From NCBI RefSeq assembly GCF_005889715.1, contig NZ_VCKW01000005.1:1-64000 (forward strand): a stretch of 64,000 bases of DNA, written 5' to 3'. The stretch comes from Actinomadura soli. GTDB lineage: Bacteria; Actinomycetota; Actinomycetes; Streptosporangiales; Streptosporangiaceae. Positions 15,281-23,460 of this stretch are shown one piece after another (the first letter of the stretch is position 1; each line of letters opens with the position of its first letter). The position numbers and the translations under genes are program-made. Below the pieces are notes generated by a model that worked only from the letters and a program-made list of their open reading frames with translations, was not told the DNA's origin and did no database searches.

Positions 15281-15979
15281 TCATCTCACATCCCGGGACG
15301 ATTGGTCCCGTTTCAGGAGGGAGCAGTCACCGCACATCCCGCCGCCCGGCACGCGGTAGTACAGGCAGCAGCTCCGCCGGACGTACCCGCCCGGCCCGAA
15401 CTCCCCCGCCCCGGTCAGCGGCTCCCGCGCGAGCAACTCCAGGACCACGGCGCGCCGCGCGGTATCGGGCGGCCCCACATTCAGGCCCCCGACGAGAGCG
15501 GAGGCGGCGTTGCCCCAGACCAGGCCGTCCGCGAGCCCGACGAAGGTCGACATCGCGTCACGAAGCGGCTTGAGCAGGCCGTCCATGACCATGGGCCAGA
15601 TGAGGGCGGCGGCTTCGGCGGCTTCGTCCACCCGCCACCCGGACGGCGCCCCGACCCGAAGAGCGATCGCCTCGCCCGGCGCCCAGCACCAGCGCAGCCC
15701 GGCCAGTTCGGGCACGATCCCGCGCGCCGCCGCCGCGACGACCGGCGACCACAACCGCGCCGCGAGGCCCTGGAAGAGTAGCGACGCCGCCACTCGCCGC
15801 TCCCCCGTCCCGAGCCGCTCGGCGTAGTCAGCGGTCAGCGCGCCGAGCCGGGCGGGCTCACCAGGGAACGGCCCGCAAGCGGGGCCGCCGTCCCCGATGC
15901 CGATCTCGAAGTACGGCCCGAGCCGGGCCACCTCCCGAAGCACCCGGCCCACCTCGGCGGAACCCGCGTCGAGCGCCAT
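15281..15979 (-). CDS. FhuF-like (2Fe-2S) protein
   Basis: The 232-residue protein ends with SCCLYYRVPGGGMCGDC, the Cys-Cys-x10-Cys-x2-Cys pattern that binds a [2Fe-2S] cluster in FhuF-type ferric siderophore reductases. The body is Ala/Leu-rich and helical, as in that family (ASLLFQGLAARLWSPVVAAAARGI). Reduction of siderophore-bound iron is the family role; the substrate is unknown. No siderophore gene is nearby. It starts at MALDAG; ten more residues are possible from 16009. It lies 38 bases before leuB on the same strand. Confidence 0.82.
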   Translation of the reverse strand: MALDAGSAEVGRVLREVARLGPYFEIGIGDGGPACGPFPGEPARLGALTADYAERLGTGERRVAASLLFQGLAARLWSPVVAAAARGIVPELAGLRWCWAPGEAIALRVGAPSGWRVDEAAEAAALIWPMVMDGLLKPLRDAMSTFVGLADGLVWGNAASALVGGLNVGPPDTARRAVVLELLAREPLTGAGEFGPGGYVRRSCCLYYRVPGGGMCGDCSLLKRDQSSRDVR

Positions 15980-16571
15980 GCCCCCAGTGTCCCACCACAC
16001 CGACCTCAACCGCCGCGACCATGCGACGACCTCAACGCTTGCGATCGCGTCCGAAGGCAGGTTTCGAGCCTGCGAGAAACCTGATCGCGCAGCGAGCCGC
16101 CAGGCGAGACGAAGCGATGCAGCGATCGCGCGCAGCGTTCGACGATGGAGGCCCTCTAGGGCCGAAGGAGGAGAGAAAGGCTAGTCGGCACGCCGGTCCA
16201 GGGCTGCCTGCAAGGCGCGGGCGGCTTCTTCTTCGGCGTCGTCGGTGGGGGCGTTGTTCAGGGTGTTGTTGTCCATGGTGGTTCGCTCCGTGTCGCTGTG
16301 TTGAGACCAGTGGGGCCGCCGGAGCGCCGTGGTTCGCACGGTCCGGCGTCGGCATCGGACTCACGGCCAGGCAGAGCCTCCGCAGCGGGTGCCGGCCTGC
16401 CGATGATCAGGCCCCGCTGCGGCAGCGAAGGATTACTACGAAGCGCCGCATGACTACCTGCGAGATTACCCCCGGACCAGCGGACTGTCCCGACCCGTGG
16501 CGGAAAATCTCACGATCTGAGACGTGGAGCGCGTGAGAACCGCCACGGGATGGGACAAGTCGCCGTGGGAT
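15980..16571. other. Long stretch without a firm gene
   Basis: This 590-base gap between serA and the FhuF-like gene contains one possible 31-codon frame (16181-16276, minus). Around 16080-16140 the motif GCGATCGC recurs with similar flanks (GCGATGCAGCGATCGCGCGCAGC), like a dispersed intergenic repeat. I see no RNA gene. Confidence 0.4.
16181..16276 (-). CDS. Possible small acidic peptide gene
   Basis: The 31-codon frame begins MDNNTLNNAPTDDAEEEAA and ends LDRRAD with TAG. A GGAG lies about 10 bases before the ATG. The Asn-rich start and acidic helix do not resemble the surrounding GC-rich frames, which argues against chance, but the frame is short and I recognise no family. No modifying enzyme gene adjoins it, so a RiPP precursor is not supported. 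Confidence 0.3.
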   Translation of the reverse strand: MDNNTLNNAPTDDAEEEAARALQAALDRRAD

Positions 16572-18161
16572 CTAGCCTTCGAGGTCGACCCGGCGGCCCA
16601 TGTCGGCGCCGACCTCGGCGGTGATGGCGTCGACGAGCTGCGGCGGGATGGCCGAGTCGACGGTCAGCGCGATCAGCGCCTTGCCGCCCTTGGCCGCCCG
16701 GCCGACCTGCATGCCGGCGATGTTGACCTGCTCGTCGCCGAGGATCTTGCCGACCGCGCCGACGATGCCGGGACGGTCGACGTAGGAGAAGAACGCCATG
16801 TGCTCGGTCGGGACGAGCTCCATGTTGTAGCCGTTGATCTCGATGATCCGCTCGGCGTGCTTCGGGCCGGTGAGCGTGCCGGAGACCGACACGACGCCGC
16901 CGTCGGCCATCGTGCCGCGCACCTGCACGACGTTGCGCCAGTCGGGGCTGTCCTCGCTGGTGGTGAGGGTGACCTCGACGCCGCGGTCGCGGGCCAGCAG
17001 CGGCGCGTTGACGAACGTCACCGTCTCCTCGATCACGTCGAGGAACACGCCCTTGAGCGCGGCCAGCTCCAGCACCTTGACGTCGTGCTCGGCGATCTCG
17101 CCGCGGACGACGACGTCCAGCCGGAGGGGGACGCCGCCGGCGAGGGAGGTGAAGATGCGGCCGAGCTTCTCGGCGAGCGGCAGGCCGGGCTTGACGTCCT
17201 CGGCGACGGCGCCGCCCTGGACGTTGACCGCGTCCGGGACGAACTCGCCGGACAGCGCGAGCTTCACCGAGCGGGCGACCTGCGTGCCCGCCTTCTCCTG
17301 CGCCTCGTGGGTGCTGGCGCCGAGGTGCGGGGTGACAACGACGCTGTCGTGGTGGAACAGCGGGCTGTCGGTCATCGGCTCGGTGCTGAACACGTCGATG
17401 CCGGCGCCGGCGACGCGGCCGTCCTTCAGCGCGAGGTCGAGCGCCTCCTCGTCCACGATCCCGCCGCGGGCGGCGTTCACGATCCGCGCGGTGGGCTTGA
17501 CCAGCCGCAGCTCGCGGTCGCCGATGAGGCCGAGCGTCTCGGGCGTCTTCGGCAGGTGGACGGTGATGAAGTCGGACTCGCGGAGCAGCTCGTCCAGTGT
17601 GACGAGTTTCACGCCGAGCTGGGCGGCGCGGGCGGCCTGCACGTAGGGGTCGAACGCGATCACGTTCATGTCGAAGGCGGCGAGGCGCTGCGCGACGAGG
17701 ACGCCGATGCGCCCGAGGCCGAGCACGCCGACGGTCTTGCCCTGCAGCTCGACGCCGGTGTACTTGGACCGCTTCCATTCGCCCTGCTTGAGGGCGCTGT
17801 GGCCCTGCGGCACGTTCCGGGCGGTGGCGAGCAGCAGCGCGATCGCGTGCTCGGCGGCGGTGACGATGTTGGACGTGGGCGCGTTGACGACCATGACGCC
17901 GGCCTTGGTCGCGGCCTCCACGTCGACGTTGTCGAGGCCGACGCCGGCGCGGGCGACGACCCGCAGCCTGGCGGCGTGCTGGAACACCTCGGCGGTGACC
18001 TTGGTGGCGCTGCGGACGATCAGCGCGTCGACATCGGCGACGGCGGGCAGCAGCAGCGCGCGGTCGGCGCCGTCGACGTGGCGGACCTCGTAGTCGGCTT
18101 CCAGCACGGCGATGCCGGCGGGCGAGAGTTCTTCTGCGACGAGGACGACGGGCTTACTCAA
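16572..18161 (-). CDS. serA: D-3-phosphoglycerate dehydrogenase
   Basis: The 529-residue enzyme makes the first committed step of serine synthesis. The NAD-binding domain has VGVLGLGRIGVLVAQRLAAFD, ITVHLPKTPETLGLIG and VNAARGGIVDEEAL. The catalytic His is in TPHLGASTHEAQEKAG. After about residue 320 come the intervening ASB domain and the ACT domain (NGYNMELVPTEHMAFFSYVDRPGIVGAVGKIL), as in long mycobacterial SerA. The TTG start at 18161 gives SKPVVLVAEELS and has GAAGGA 9 bases upstream. It lies in the branched-chain cluster, as is usual in actinobacteria. Confidence 0.95.
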   Translation of the reverse strand: MSKPVVLVAEELSPAGIAVLEADYEVRHVDGADRALLLPAVADVDALIVRSATKVTAEVFQHAARLRVVARAGVGLDNVDVEAATKAGVMVVNAPTSNIVTAAEHAIALLLATARNVPQGHSALKQGEWKRSKYTGVELQGKTVGVLGLGRIGVLVAQRLAAFDMNVIAFDPYVQAARAAQLGVKLVTLDELLRESDFITVHLPKTPETLGLIGDRELRLVKPTARIVNAARGGIVDEEALDLALKDGRVAGAGIDVFSTEPMTDSPLFHHDSVVVTPHLGASTHEAQEKAGTQVARSVKLALSGEFVPDAVNVQGGAVAEDVKPGLPLAEKLGRIFTSLAGGVPLRLDVVVRGEIAEHDVKVLELAALKGVFLDVIEETVTFVNAPLLARDRGVEVTLTTSEDSPDWRNVVQVRGTMADGGVVSVSGTLTGPKHAERIIEINGYNMELVPTEHMAFFSYVDRPGIVGAVGKILGDEQVNIAGMQVGRAAKGGKALIALTVDSAIPPQLVDAITAEVGADMGRRVDLEG

Positions 18162-18402
18162 GGAAGACAGTCCTTCGGAAAGTGGATGGCCGTGTGAGTG
18201 TGTGCAGGTGACGTCTCGGGTCACCTCGTCGTGCCCTCGCCCCCAGGCGCCGAGTCTATCTCCCGGGGGCGGCCGCGGATCGCGGCGGGGAGACTCCTGC
18301 CGGTAAGTCCTGCTTTGCCGGAAGGTGCGCAGGGTGAGGCCCCGTCGGCGGCTTTCGGGGCCGGCGGTCCGGTCCGGTCTGGGCCGGTGCCGGCCGGGCC
18401 GC

Positions 18403-19041
18403 TCAGGCCGCGTTGGGCTCGGGCATCGCGACCAGGACGGACGCGACCTGCTCCGCGTCGGCGACGTGGACGTGCGGGACGTCCACGTACACGCGCAGCG
18501 GCCCGGCGGGGAGCCCCAGCTCGTCGGCGACCTGCACCTGCACCTCGCGGAGCGGGATGTAGGTCAGGTAGCCCCGGTAGACGTTCTGCGACCGGAACAT
18601 CGCCGTCATGATCAGCCGGTAGCCGCGGATGCGGAAGGACAGCGCCGTCAGGCTGGGCAGCCCCTCCGCCGGCTCGCCGGGGATCGTCAGCGAGATCCAC
18701 GCGCTGGTCGTCCAGGGCCTGGCCCGCAGCAGGTCGACGACCCAGCGGATCTGGTCGTTGCCCTCGAGATCGTGCAGCCTCGGCCAGTACCGCCCGCGGA
18801 CGACGCGGCGCGTGCGCTCCTGGGCCCGCCGGACGATCCGCGCGCGGTCGCCGTGCTCGTGGAGGATCGGGTCCTCCCAGCTCAGTGAGCTGACCTCGAA
18901 CAGCAGCGGCGGTCCCTCGATGATGGGGCCGCCCTCCTCCAGACCGGCCTCGCCGGCGCTCCAGACGTGCCGCAGGACGCCGATCCACGCCTGTCCGCAG
19001 GTATCCCAGCGCCGGACGTCCTTGTCCTCGTCCGCCGGCAC
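18403..19041 (-). CDS. Thymidylate-synthase-fold protein lacking the catalytic cysteine
   Basis: The 212-residue protein, with a GTG start, aligns by eye with the ThyA/dCMP-hydroxymethylase core. It has YWPRLHDLEGNDQIRWVVDLL (86-106), WISLTIPGEPAEGLPSLTALSF (115-136), MTAMFRSQNVYRGYL (146-159, cf. RSxD), LREVQVQVADELGLPAGPL and VDVPHVHVAD. The PPCH/LPC cysteine of true synthases is S130 here (GLPSL). It is also shorter at the N-terminus than ThyA. It therefore probably does not make dTMP; a nucleotide-binding or altered-chemistry role is possible. A 48-codon frame ends one base before its start, suggesting coupled translation. Confidence 0.65.
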   Translation of the reverse strand: MPADEDKDVRRWDTCGQAWIGVLRHVWSAGEAGLEEGGPIIEGPPLLFEVSSLSWEDPILHEHGDRARIVRRAQERTRRVVRGRYWPRLHDLEGNDQIRWVVDLLRARPWTTSAWISLTIPGEPAEGLPSLTALSFRIRGYRLIMTAMFRSQNVYRGYLTYIPLREVQVQVADELGLPAGPLRVYVDVPHVHVADAEQVASVLVAMPEPNAA

Positions 19042-19042
19042 G

Positions 19043-19189
19043 TCACGACTCCCCGCTGCAATTCATCCGATGGCCCGCATTGCGGATCGGGGAATAATCC
19101 GCCCGCGGCATTGCCGCGCGGGGGGCGATTTCCGTGTCGTCTCCGGCTCGTGTCTCTTCGTCGTTCTTGAACAGCATCACACCACTCAT
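19043..19189 (-). CDS. Possible small protein coupled to the TS-fold gene
   Basis: The 48-residue frame begins MSGVMLFKNDEETRAGDD and ends HRMNCSGES. GGCGGAGAG precedes its ATG at good spacing. Its TGA is separated by one base from the GTG of the TS-fold gene, an arrangement typical of translational coupling. It has lower GC than most local coding sequence. No family is recognised. Confidence 0.4.
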   Translation of the reverse strand: MSGVMLFKNDEETRAGDDTEIAPRAAMPRADYSPIRNAGHRMNCSGES

Positions 19190-19395
19190 GCTCTCCGCCC
19201 CAATGCCGCTACGGCGGCGGTCGCACGAGTGTTGCGCGGGGTCCCCGCGCCGGCCGCGGCCGTCACGGCTTTCCTCAAGTATCAGGCAAGAAGCGCTAAA
19301 ACGACAGAGCAATTTAGCCACAAGGTGCCTTCACCGTCATTCTGACCCGTGCTTCGATGATCGGTCAGCTGGACAATCTGTCCAAAATGTCGTGA

Positions 19396-20928
19396 TTATG
19401 ATGCGTCGCGGGTCCCGGACGTGCGGTGCAGCACGATGTAGCCGTCCTGCCGGAACACCTCGCGGTACCCCTCGGCCGCCAGTTCCTCGACCCGGCGCCG
19501 CTGGTCGGCCACGCTCGGGAACGGGAACTCCAGGCGCCCGACGTAGGCGACGACCCAGGGCGCGCCGCGCGAGTGCTCGTCCCACAGCAGGACGCGGGCC
19601 CGGGACGTCAGCGCGGGGCCGACGCCGTTGGCCGCCTCGACCAGCGCGCCGTCCGGGATCTTCGAGGCCGCGGCCGACGCGGCGCGGGCCCGGTCGTTCC
19701 GCGCCCACAGCGCGGGATCGGCGAGATGGCGGTACGCGAAGAACGGCACGCAGACGACCATCGCGGCCAGGACGGCGGCCGTCGGCAGCGCGGACGGGGC
19801 CCGTCGCAGAGCCGGGATCCTGCCGCGCAGCCGTGCCGCCCCGTCCACCGCCGCCAGGACGAGCACGGCGATGATGAACGCGTTGTAGTGGTAGTGCGGC
19901 TCCCACCAGTTGCTGAAGCGGCTGTTGAGCATCCGTTCGGCCAGCAAGGGCAACGCGGTCAGGGTCAGCGGCGACGCCAGCGGAAGCAGAAGCAGCGGAA
20001 GGACGACCAGCGCCATCGTCAGAACCTTCTGCGGCGGGGTGCCGAGAACGGCCACGACGTCCCACGGATGGGTCAGGGCGTGGACGGCCGCATGGGGCAG
20101 GTCAGGGCCGAGTGACCCGTACGCCCAGTAGTAGTCGTTGTCCCCGCCGAACGCCGCGATGATCACGCGGGAGCACACCCACGTGGCGGCCAGCCCGACG
20201 ACGGCGTAGGCGAGCCCCGCCCGCCGGTCGCCCCTCGGCAGCAGGTCGCGCAGCCGCCTCGGCCTCGCTTCGAACCGGGTGAGCAGGTACAGGCCGAAGC
20301 CCGTGAGGAGCAGCCCCATGTCCTCCTTGACCAGCAGCAGCGCGAACGCCGCCACCGCCGCCTGGCCCCGCCGTCCGGCGTCGTGCCGCTCCACCATCAG
20401 CGCCGACAGCAGCGGGACGAACGCGACCTCGTGGAAGTCGAACGCGAGCGCCTCGGCGATCGGCCACGACAGGGCGTAGGCGCCGGCGGCGCAGTACGCG
20501 GCGCGGGCGCCGAGCCTGCGCTCGGTGAACCGCCAGATCGGCACGATCGCGAGCGCGAGCAGGACGGCCTGCGCGAGCAGCAGCGTCACCGGCCCGTCGT
20601 GGATCCAGTACAGCGGCGCCAGCAGGACGAGGATCGGCGAGAAATGGTCGCCGAGGACGGAGAAGCCGGGCCCGAACCCGTTGTGGACGCCCTTCACCAT
20701 GGCGACCGGCAGCTCGAAGCGGCTGTAGGAGCGGATCGCCTGGTCGAAGATGACCAGGTCGTAGCTGCCCGACCGGAACGCCCGCAGCCGCATCAGCGAG
20801 TACGCCGCGTACAGCACGGCGCTCGCGCTGATCATCGCCGTGAGCGCCGTCCGCCGGCGCCCGGCCCGTCCCCAGCGGCCCGCCGGGACCTGCCCGGCAG
20901 GCCCCTCCACCGCAACCGCCTCAGCCAC
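19396..20928 (-). CDS. DUF2079 multi-pass membrane protein
   Basis: The 510-residue integral membrane protein has about nine hydrophobic segments. Family landmarks are FRSGSYDLVIFDQAIRSYSR (51-70), HFSPILVLLAPLYWIHDGP, EALAFDFHEVAFVPLLSAL and LLLVKEDMGLLLTGFG. The last 100 residues are mostly soluble. DUF2079 proteins resemble GT-C-type glycosyltransferases in layout, with acidic residues in the first outside loop, but their reaction is unknown. No polyprenyl-sugar pathway genes are adjacent. Confidence 0.88.
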   Translation of the reverse strand: MAEAVAVEGPAGQVPAGRWGRAGRRRTALTAMISASAVLYAAYSLMRLRAFRSGSYDLVIFDQAIRSYSRFELPVAMVKGVHNGFGPGFSVLGDHFSPILVLLAPLYWIHDGPVTLLLAQAVLLALAIVPIWRFTERRLGARAAYCAAGAYALSWPIAEALAFDFHEVAFVPLLSALMVERHDAGRRGQAAVAAFALLLVKEDMGLLLTGFGLYLLTRFEARPRRLRDLLPRGDRRAGLAYAVVGLAATWVCSRVIIAAFGGDNDYYWAYGSLGPDLPHAAVHALTHPWDVVAVLGTPPQKVLTMALVVLPLLLLPLASPLTLTALPLLAERMLNSRFSNWWEPHYHYNAFIIAVLVLAAVDGAARLRGRIPALRRAPSALPTAAVLAAMVVCVPFFAYRHLADPALWARNDRARAASAAASKIPDGALVEAANGVGPALTSRARVLLWDEHSRGAPWVVAYVGRLEFPFPSVADQRRRVEELAAEGYREVFRQDGYIVLHRTSGTRDAS

Positions 20929-20995
20929 GCGCCGGACGCTATCAGCAGCGCCCGGCGCGCGGCCGGACCCCCAAGAACGCAGCTCCAGGGAAGCC

Positions 20996-22045
20996 CTAGG
21001 AGAGGACGCGGCGCGTCATGGGGAGGCGGTCCCGGGTGAACGTCCCGGCGACGAGGGCCGCGGCGAGCGGGATGAGCACGCCGATGGCCAGCAGCAACGT
21101 CCACGGGATGTCGATGATCGTGCCGTGGCTCGCGGCGCCCGCCTGCTCGGGCTGGCCGGTGAGCGGGCGCGCCACCGCGAGGCCGGGGACGAGCCCGCCC
21201 GCGATGCCGAGCCAGCAGCCGAGCCCGGCGACGAACGCGGCCTGCCCCATCGTCAGCACCCGCCAGGTCAGCGGGCGGGCGCCGACCGCGGCGAGGGTCG
21301 CGAGGTCGGGCCTGGCGTCGGCCGCCGCCAGGCTCGTGGCGATCAGCGCGCCGCCGAGCGCCAGCACGCCCGCCACCGACGCCAGCAGCAGCGTGATCGT
21401 GCCGAAGGACTCGGTGAAGCCCCGCTCGACGTACACGGCGTCCGTGTACGGGTTGAAGGGACTCACGGCCTTCTTCAGCCGCGCCTCCTCGGCCTTCGTG
21501 ACGCGGTGGTCGGCGCGGTCGACGCCGAACGCCTCCGTCTGGACGGGCATGCCGATCCGCTCGGCGATCTTCGGCGGGACGATGGCGCGCACGCCCGGAT
21601 GACCGCCCCCCGCGACGGCCGGCAGGCCGTCGACCTGCCTGAGCGTGCGCTCCACGTCGTTGTCCCACACGAACACCCTGGCGGCCGTCGTCCCGCCCCC
21701 GGTGGGCTTCGCGCCGAACAGGACGACCTTGCCCGCCGCCAGGGCGGACGTGACGGCGGGGTCGTCGCGGCCCAGCAGCATGCGCGCCTCCCGGGCGCCC
21801 CCGACGACGTTGTCCAGGAGGACGGTCATGCCCGCCGGGTCCTCGCGGGCGACGAAGCTGAGGGCCGGGCATTGCGCCGCGTCGGCGTGCACGCACGTCC
21901 CGGTGACGCCCGGCAGGGTCCTCAGCGGGAGGACGGGCACACCGGGCAGGTCGCGCCGGATCTCCCGCTCCGCCTCGTCCGCGCTGTTCTGCGGGGCGCG
22001 GATCAGTGTGCTCCCCAGGGGAAGCGTCGCCTGGTACGCAGGAAC
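20996..22045 (-). pseudogene. FtsX-type ABC permease, N-terminal half deleted
   Basis: From about 22045 the frame encodes YQATLPLGSTLIRAPQ and a periplasmic-type domain. Three membrane helices typical of the C-terminal FtsX domain follow (TITLLLASVAGVLALGGALIA, VLTMGQAAFVAGLGCWLGIA, IPWTLLLAIGVLIPLAAALVA), then the stop at 20996. Permeases of this family usually have about 800 residues with four or more helices. Here the first helix and first FtsX module are absent, and the frame enters directly from the ATPase gene in another frame. An internal deletion spanning the gene junction explains this. A shortened protein from an internal start cannot be excluded. Confidence 0.6.
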
Positions 22046-22683
22046 ACGACCCGGTCGGCCCAGGCGGCGTGCCTCGACTCGTGCGTGACCATTAAGCAGG
22101 ACGCGCCGGCGTCGCACCGGCCGCGCAGGACGCGCATGACGTCCTCGCCGGTGTGGCTGTCGAGCGCGCCGGTCGGCTCGTCGGCGAGGACGAGGCGGCG
22201 GTCGCCGACCAGCGCGCGGGCGATCGCGACGCGCTGCTGCTGGCCGCGGGACATCTCGTCCGGGAAGCGTCCGGCCAGCTCCTCGACCCCGACCTCCGCG
22301 AGCGCCTCCCCGGCCTCCCGGCGGGCCCGGCGGGCGCGGACGCCGTCGAGCTCGCGGGGAAGCATGACGTTCTCGGCGGCGGTCAGGCTCGGGATGAGGT
22401 TGAGGTCCTGGAACACGTACCCGACGCCGCGACGGCGCAGGGCCGACCGCCCGGACCGTCCGAGCGCGCCGAGGTCGGCGCCGTCGAGGAGGACCTGCCC
22501 GGACGTGGGCGTGTCGAGGCCGCCGGCGAGCGTCAGCAGCGTGGACTTGCCGGACCCGGACGGCCCCATCACGGCGACGAACTCCCCCGCCGCGACGTCG
22601 AGCGTCACCTCCCGGAGGGCGTGGACGAGGCCGGGCCCGGTCCCGTGGTCGCGGGAGACGTCCCGCATGGCGAGCAGGCTCAT
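22003..22683 (-). CDS. ABC transporter ATP-binding protein (MacB/LolD type), altered C-terminus
   Basis: The 226-residue protein carries all core ATPase motifs: Walker A GPSGSGKSTL (about 40-49), Q-loop YVFQDLNLIPSLTA, signature MSRGQQQRVAIARAL, Walker B LVLADEPTGALD and the switch His in MVTHESRH. The last residues after ADRVVFL (RTRRRFPWGAH) are not family-like and come from reading the permease sequence in a shifted frame. The C-terminus is therefore fused by a deletion. Its start overlaps the PadR stop by four bases (ATGA). Confidence 0.85.
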   Translation of the reverse strand: MSLLAMRDVSRDHGTGPGLVHALREVTLDVAAGEFVAVMGPSGSGKSTLLTLAGGLDTPTSGQVLLDGADLGALGRSGRSALRRRGVGYVFQDLNLIPSLTAAENVMLPRELDGVRARRARREAGEALAEVGVEELAGRFPDEMSRGQQQRVAIARALVGDRRLVLADEPTGALDSHTGEDVMRVLRGRCDAGASCLMVTHESRHAAWADRVVFLRTRRRFPWGAH

Positions 22684-23306
22684 CGGCGCGCCTCCTCATC
22701 GGTCTCCACCGGCTCGTCGGTCTTCACCGGCTCGTCGGTCTTCACCGGCTCGTCGGTCTTCACCGGGAGGTGCGCGGGTGGCGTGGCGCGGGCCACGTAG
22801 GTCTCGCAGTGGTCGAGCCAGCGCACCTCGGCCTCCGCCTGGAAGATCATGGATTCGAGGACGAGCCGCCACGCGCGGTCGCCCTGCTCGGCGGGGACGG
22901 CGGGTGCGTCGGCCTTCAGGCGGGTGAGGTCCTGCAGGGCGCGCAGCGTGGCGCCCCGCTGGGTCTGGACGACCTCCGTGACGTCCACGCCGGGCGTGGT
23001 GACGGCCATCGCCAGCTTGATCGCCAGTTCGTCGCGGGGCCGGTCGGCGCGGACGATCGGGGTGGCGAACCACCGCCGCACGTCCGCCTCGCCCGCCGGG
23101 GTGATCCGGTAGACGAAGCGGCCCTCGTCGTCGGCGCCGACACGGGTGACGAGCTCGTCGCGTTCGAGGCGGGACAGGGTGGAGTAGACCTGGCCGATGT
23201 TGAGCGGCCAGGTGGCGCCGGTGGACGACTCGAACTCGGCGCGGAGTTGGTAACCGTAGCGGGGCCCCTGGGACAGCAGTGCCAGCAGGCCATGACGGAT
23301 CGACAT
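22680..23306 (-). CDS. PadR-family regulator of the ABC transporter locus
   Basis: The 208-residue protein has winged-helix sequence MSIRHGLLALLSQGPRYGYQL, GQVYSTLSRLERDELV and RFVYRITPAGEADVRRWF, then an alpha-helical Vir-type C-terminal domain. The C-terminal tail carries repeated VKTDEP hexapeptides (three identical units and a variant VETDEE) from an 18-bp tandem repeat. It is the first gene of a PadR-ATPase-permease operon and overlaps the ATPase start by four bases. It starts at MSIRHG, just downstream of the palindrome at 23317-23326. Confidence 0.9.
   Translation of the reverse strand: MSIRHGLLALLSQGPRYGYQLRAEFESSTGATWPLNIGQVYSTLSRLERDELVTRVGADDEGRFVYRITPAGEADVRRWFATPIVRADRPRDELAIKLAMAVTTPGVDVTEVVQTQRGATLRALQDLTRLKADAPAVPAEQGDRAWRLVLESMIFQAEAEVRWLDHCETYVARATPPAHLPVKTDEPVKTDEPVKTDEPVETDEEARR
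22711..22764. repeat. Three tandem copies of an 18-bp unit
   Basis: GGCTCGTCGGTCTTCACC is repeated exactly at 22711, 22729 and 22747, with a degenerate copy before 22711. It lies in frame in the PadR gene and encodes VKTDEP on the minus strand, so copy number can change without a frameshift. Confidence 0.95.
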
Positions 23307-23316
23307 ACCTACCAAG

Positions 23317-23357
23317 TATGCATACCGCGTATCCCTACGGCAATACCGAGTATGCAT
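23317..23357. promoter_or_regulatory. Repeated palindromic element upstream of PadR
   Basis: The perfect palindrome GTATGCATAC (23317-23326) is followed about 33 bases on by AGTATGCAT (near 23349). Both lie within 50 bases upstream of the PadR start. They are likely autoregulatory sites and contain the promoter -10-like TATGCAT. The spacing is about three helical turns. Confidence 0.5.
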
Positions 23358-23460
23358 CCAGGGCGACACACCACCGGGATTTCACTGTACGCAACGGCTC
23401 GGAGGCTTAACGTGACCATTGATCCCGGCCATCCGGTGATCCCGGCCATCAGGAGAGACC

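Noticed and set aside
16181-16276. RiPP precursor peptide
   Set aside because: No modification enzyme, protease or transporter gene of a RiPP type is adjacent, and the core lacks Cys/Ser/Thr clusters.
22711-22764. Possible CRISPR-like array
   Set aside because: The three 18-bp units are directly adjacent without spacers and code for VKTDEP in a PadR gene; no cas genes are present.
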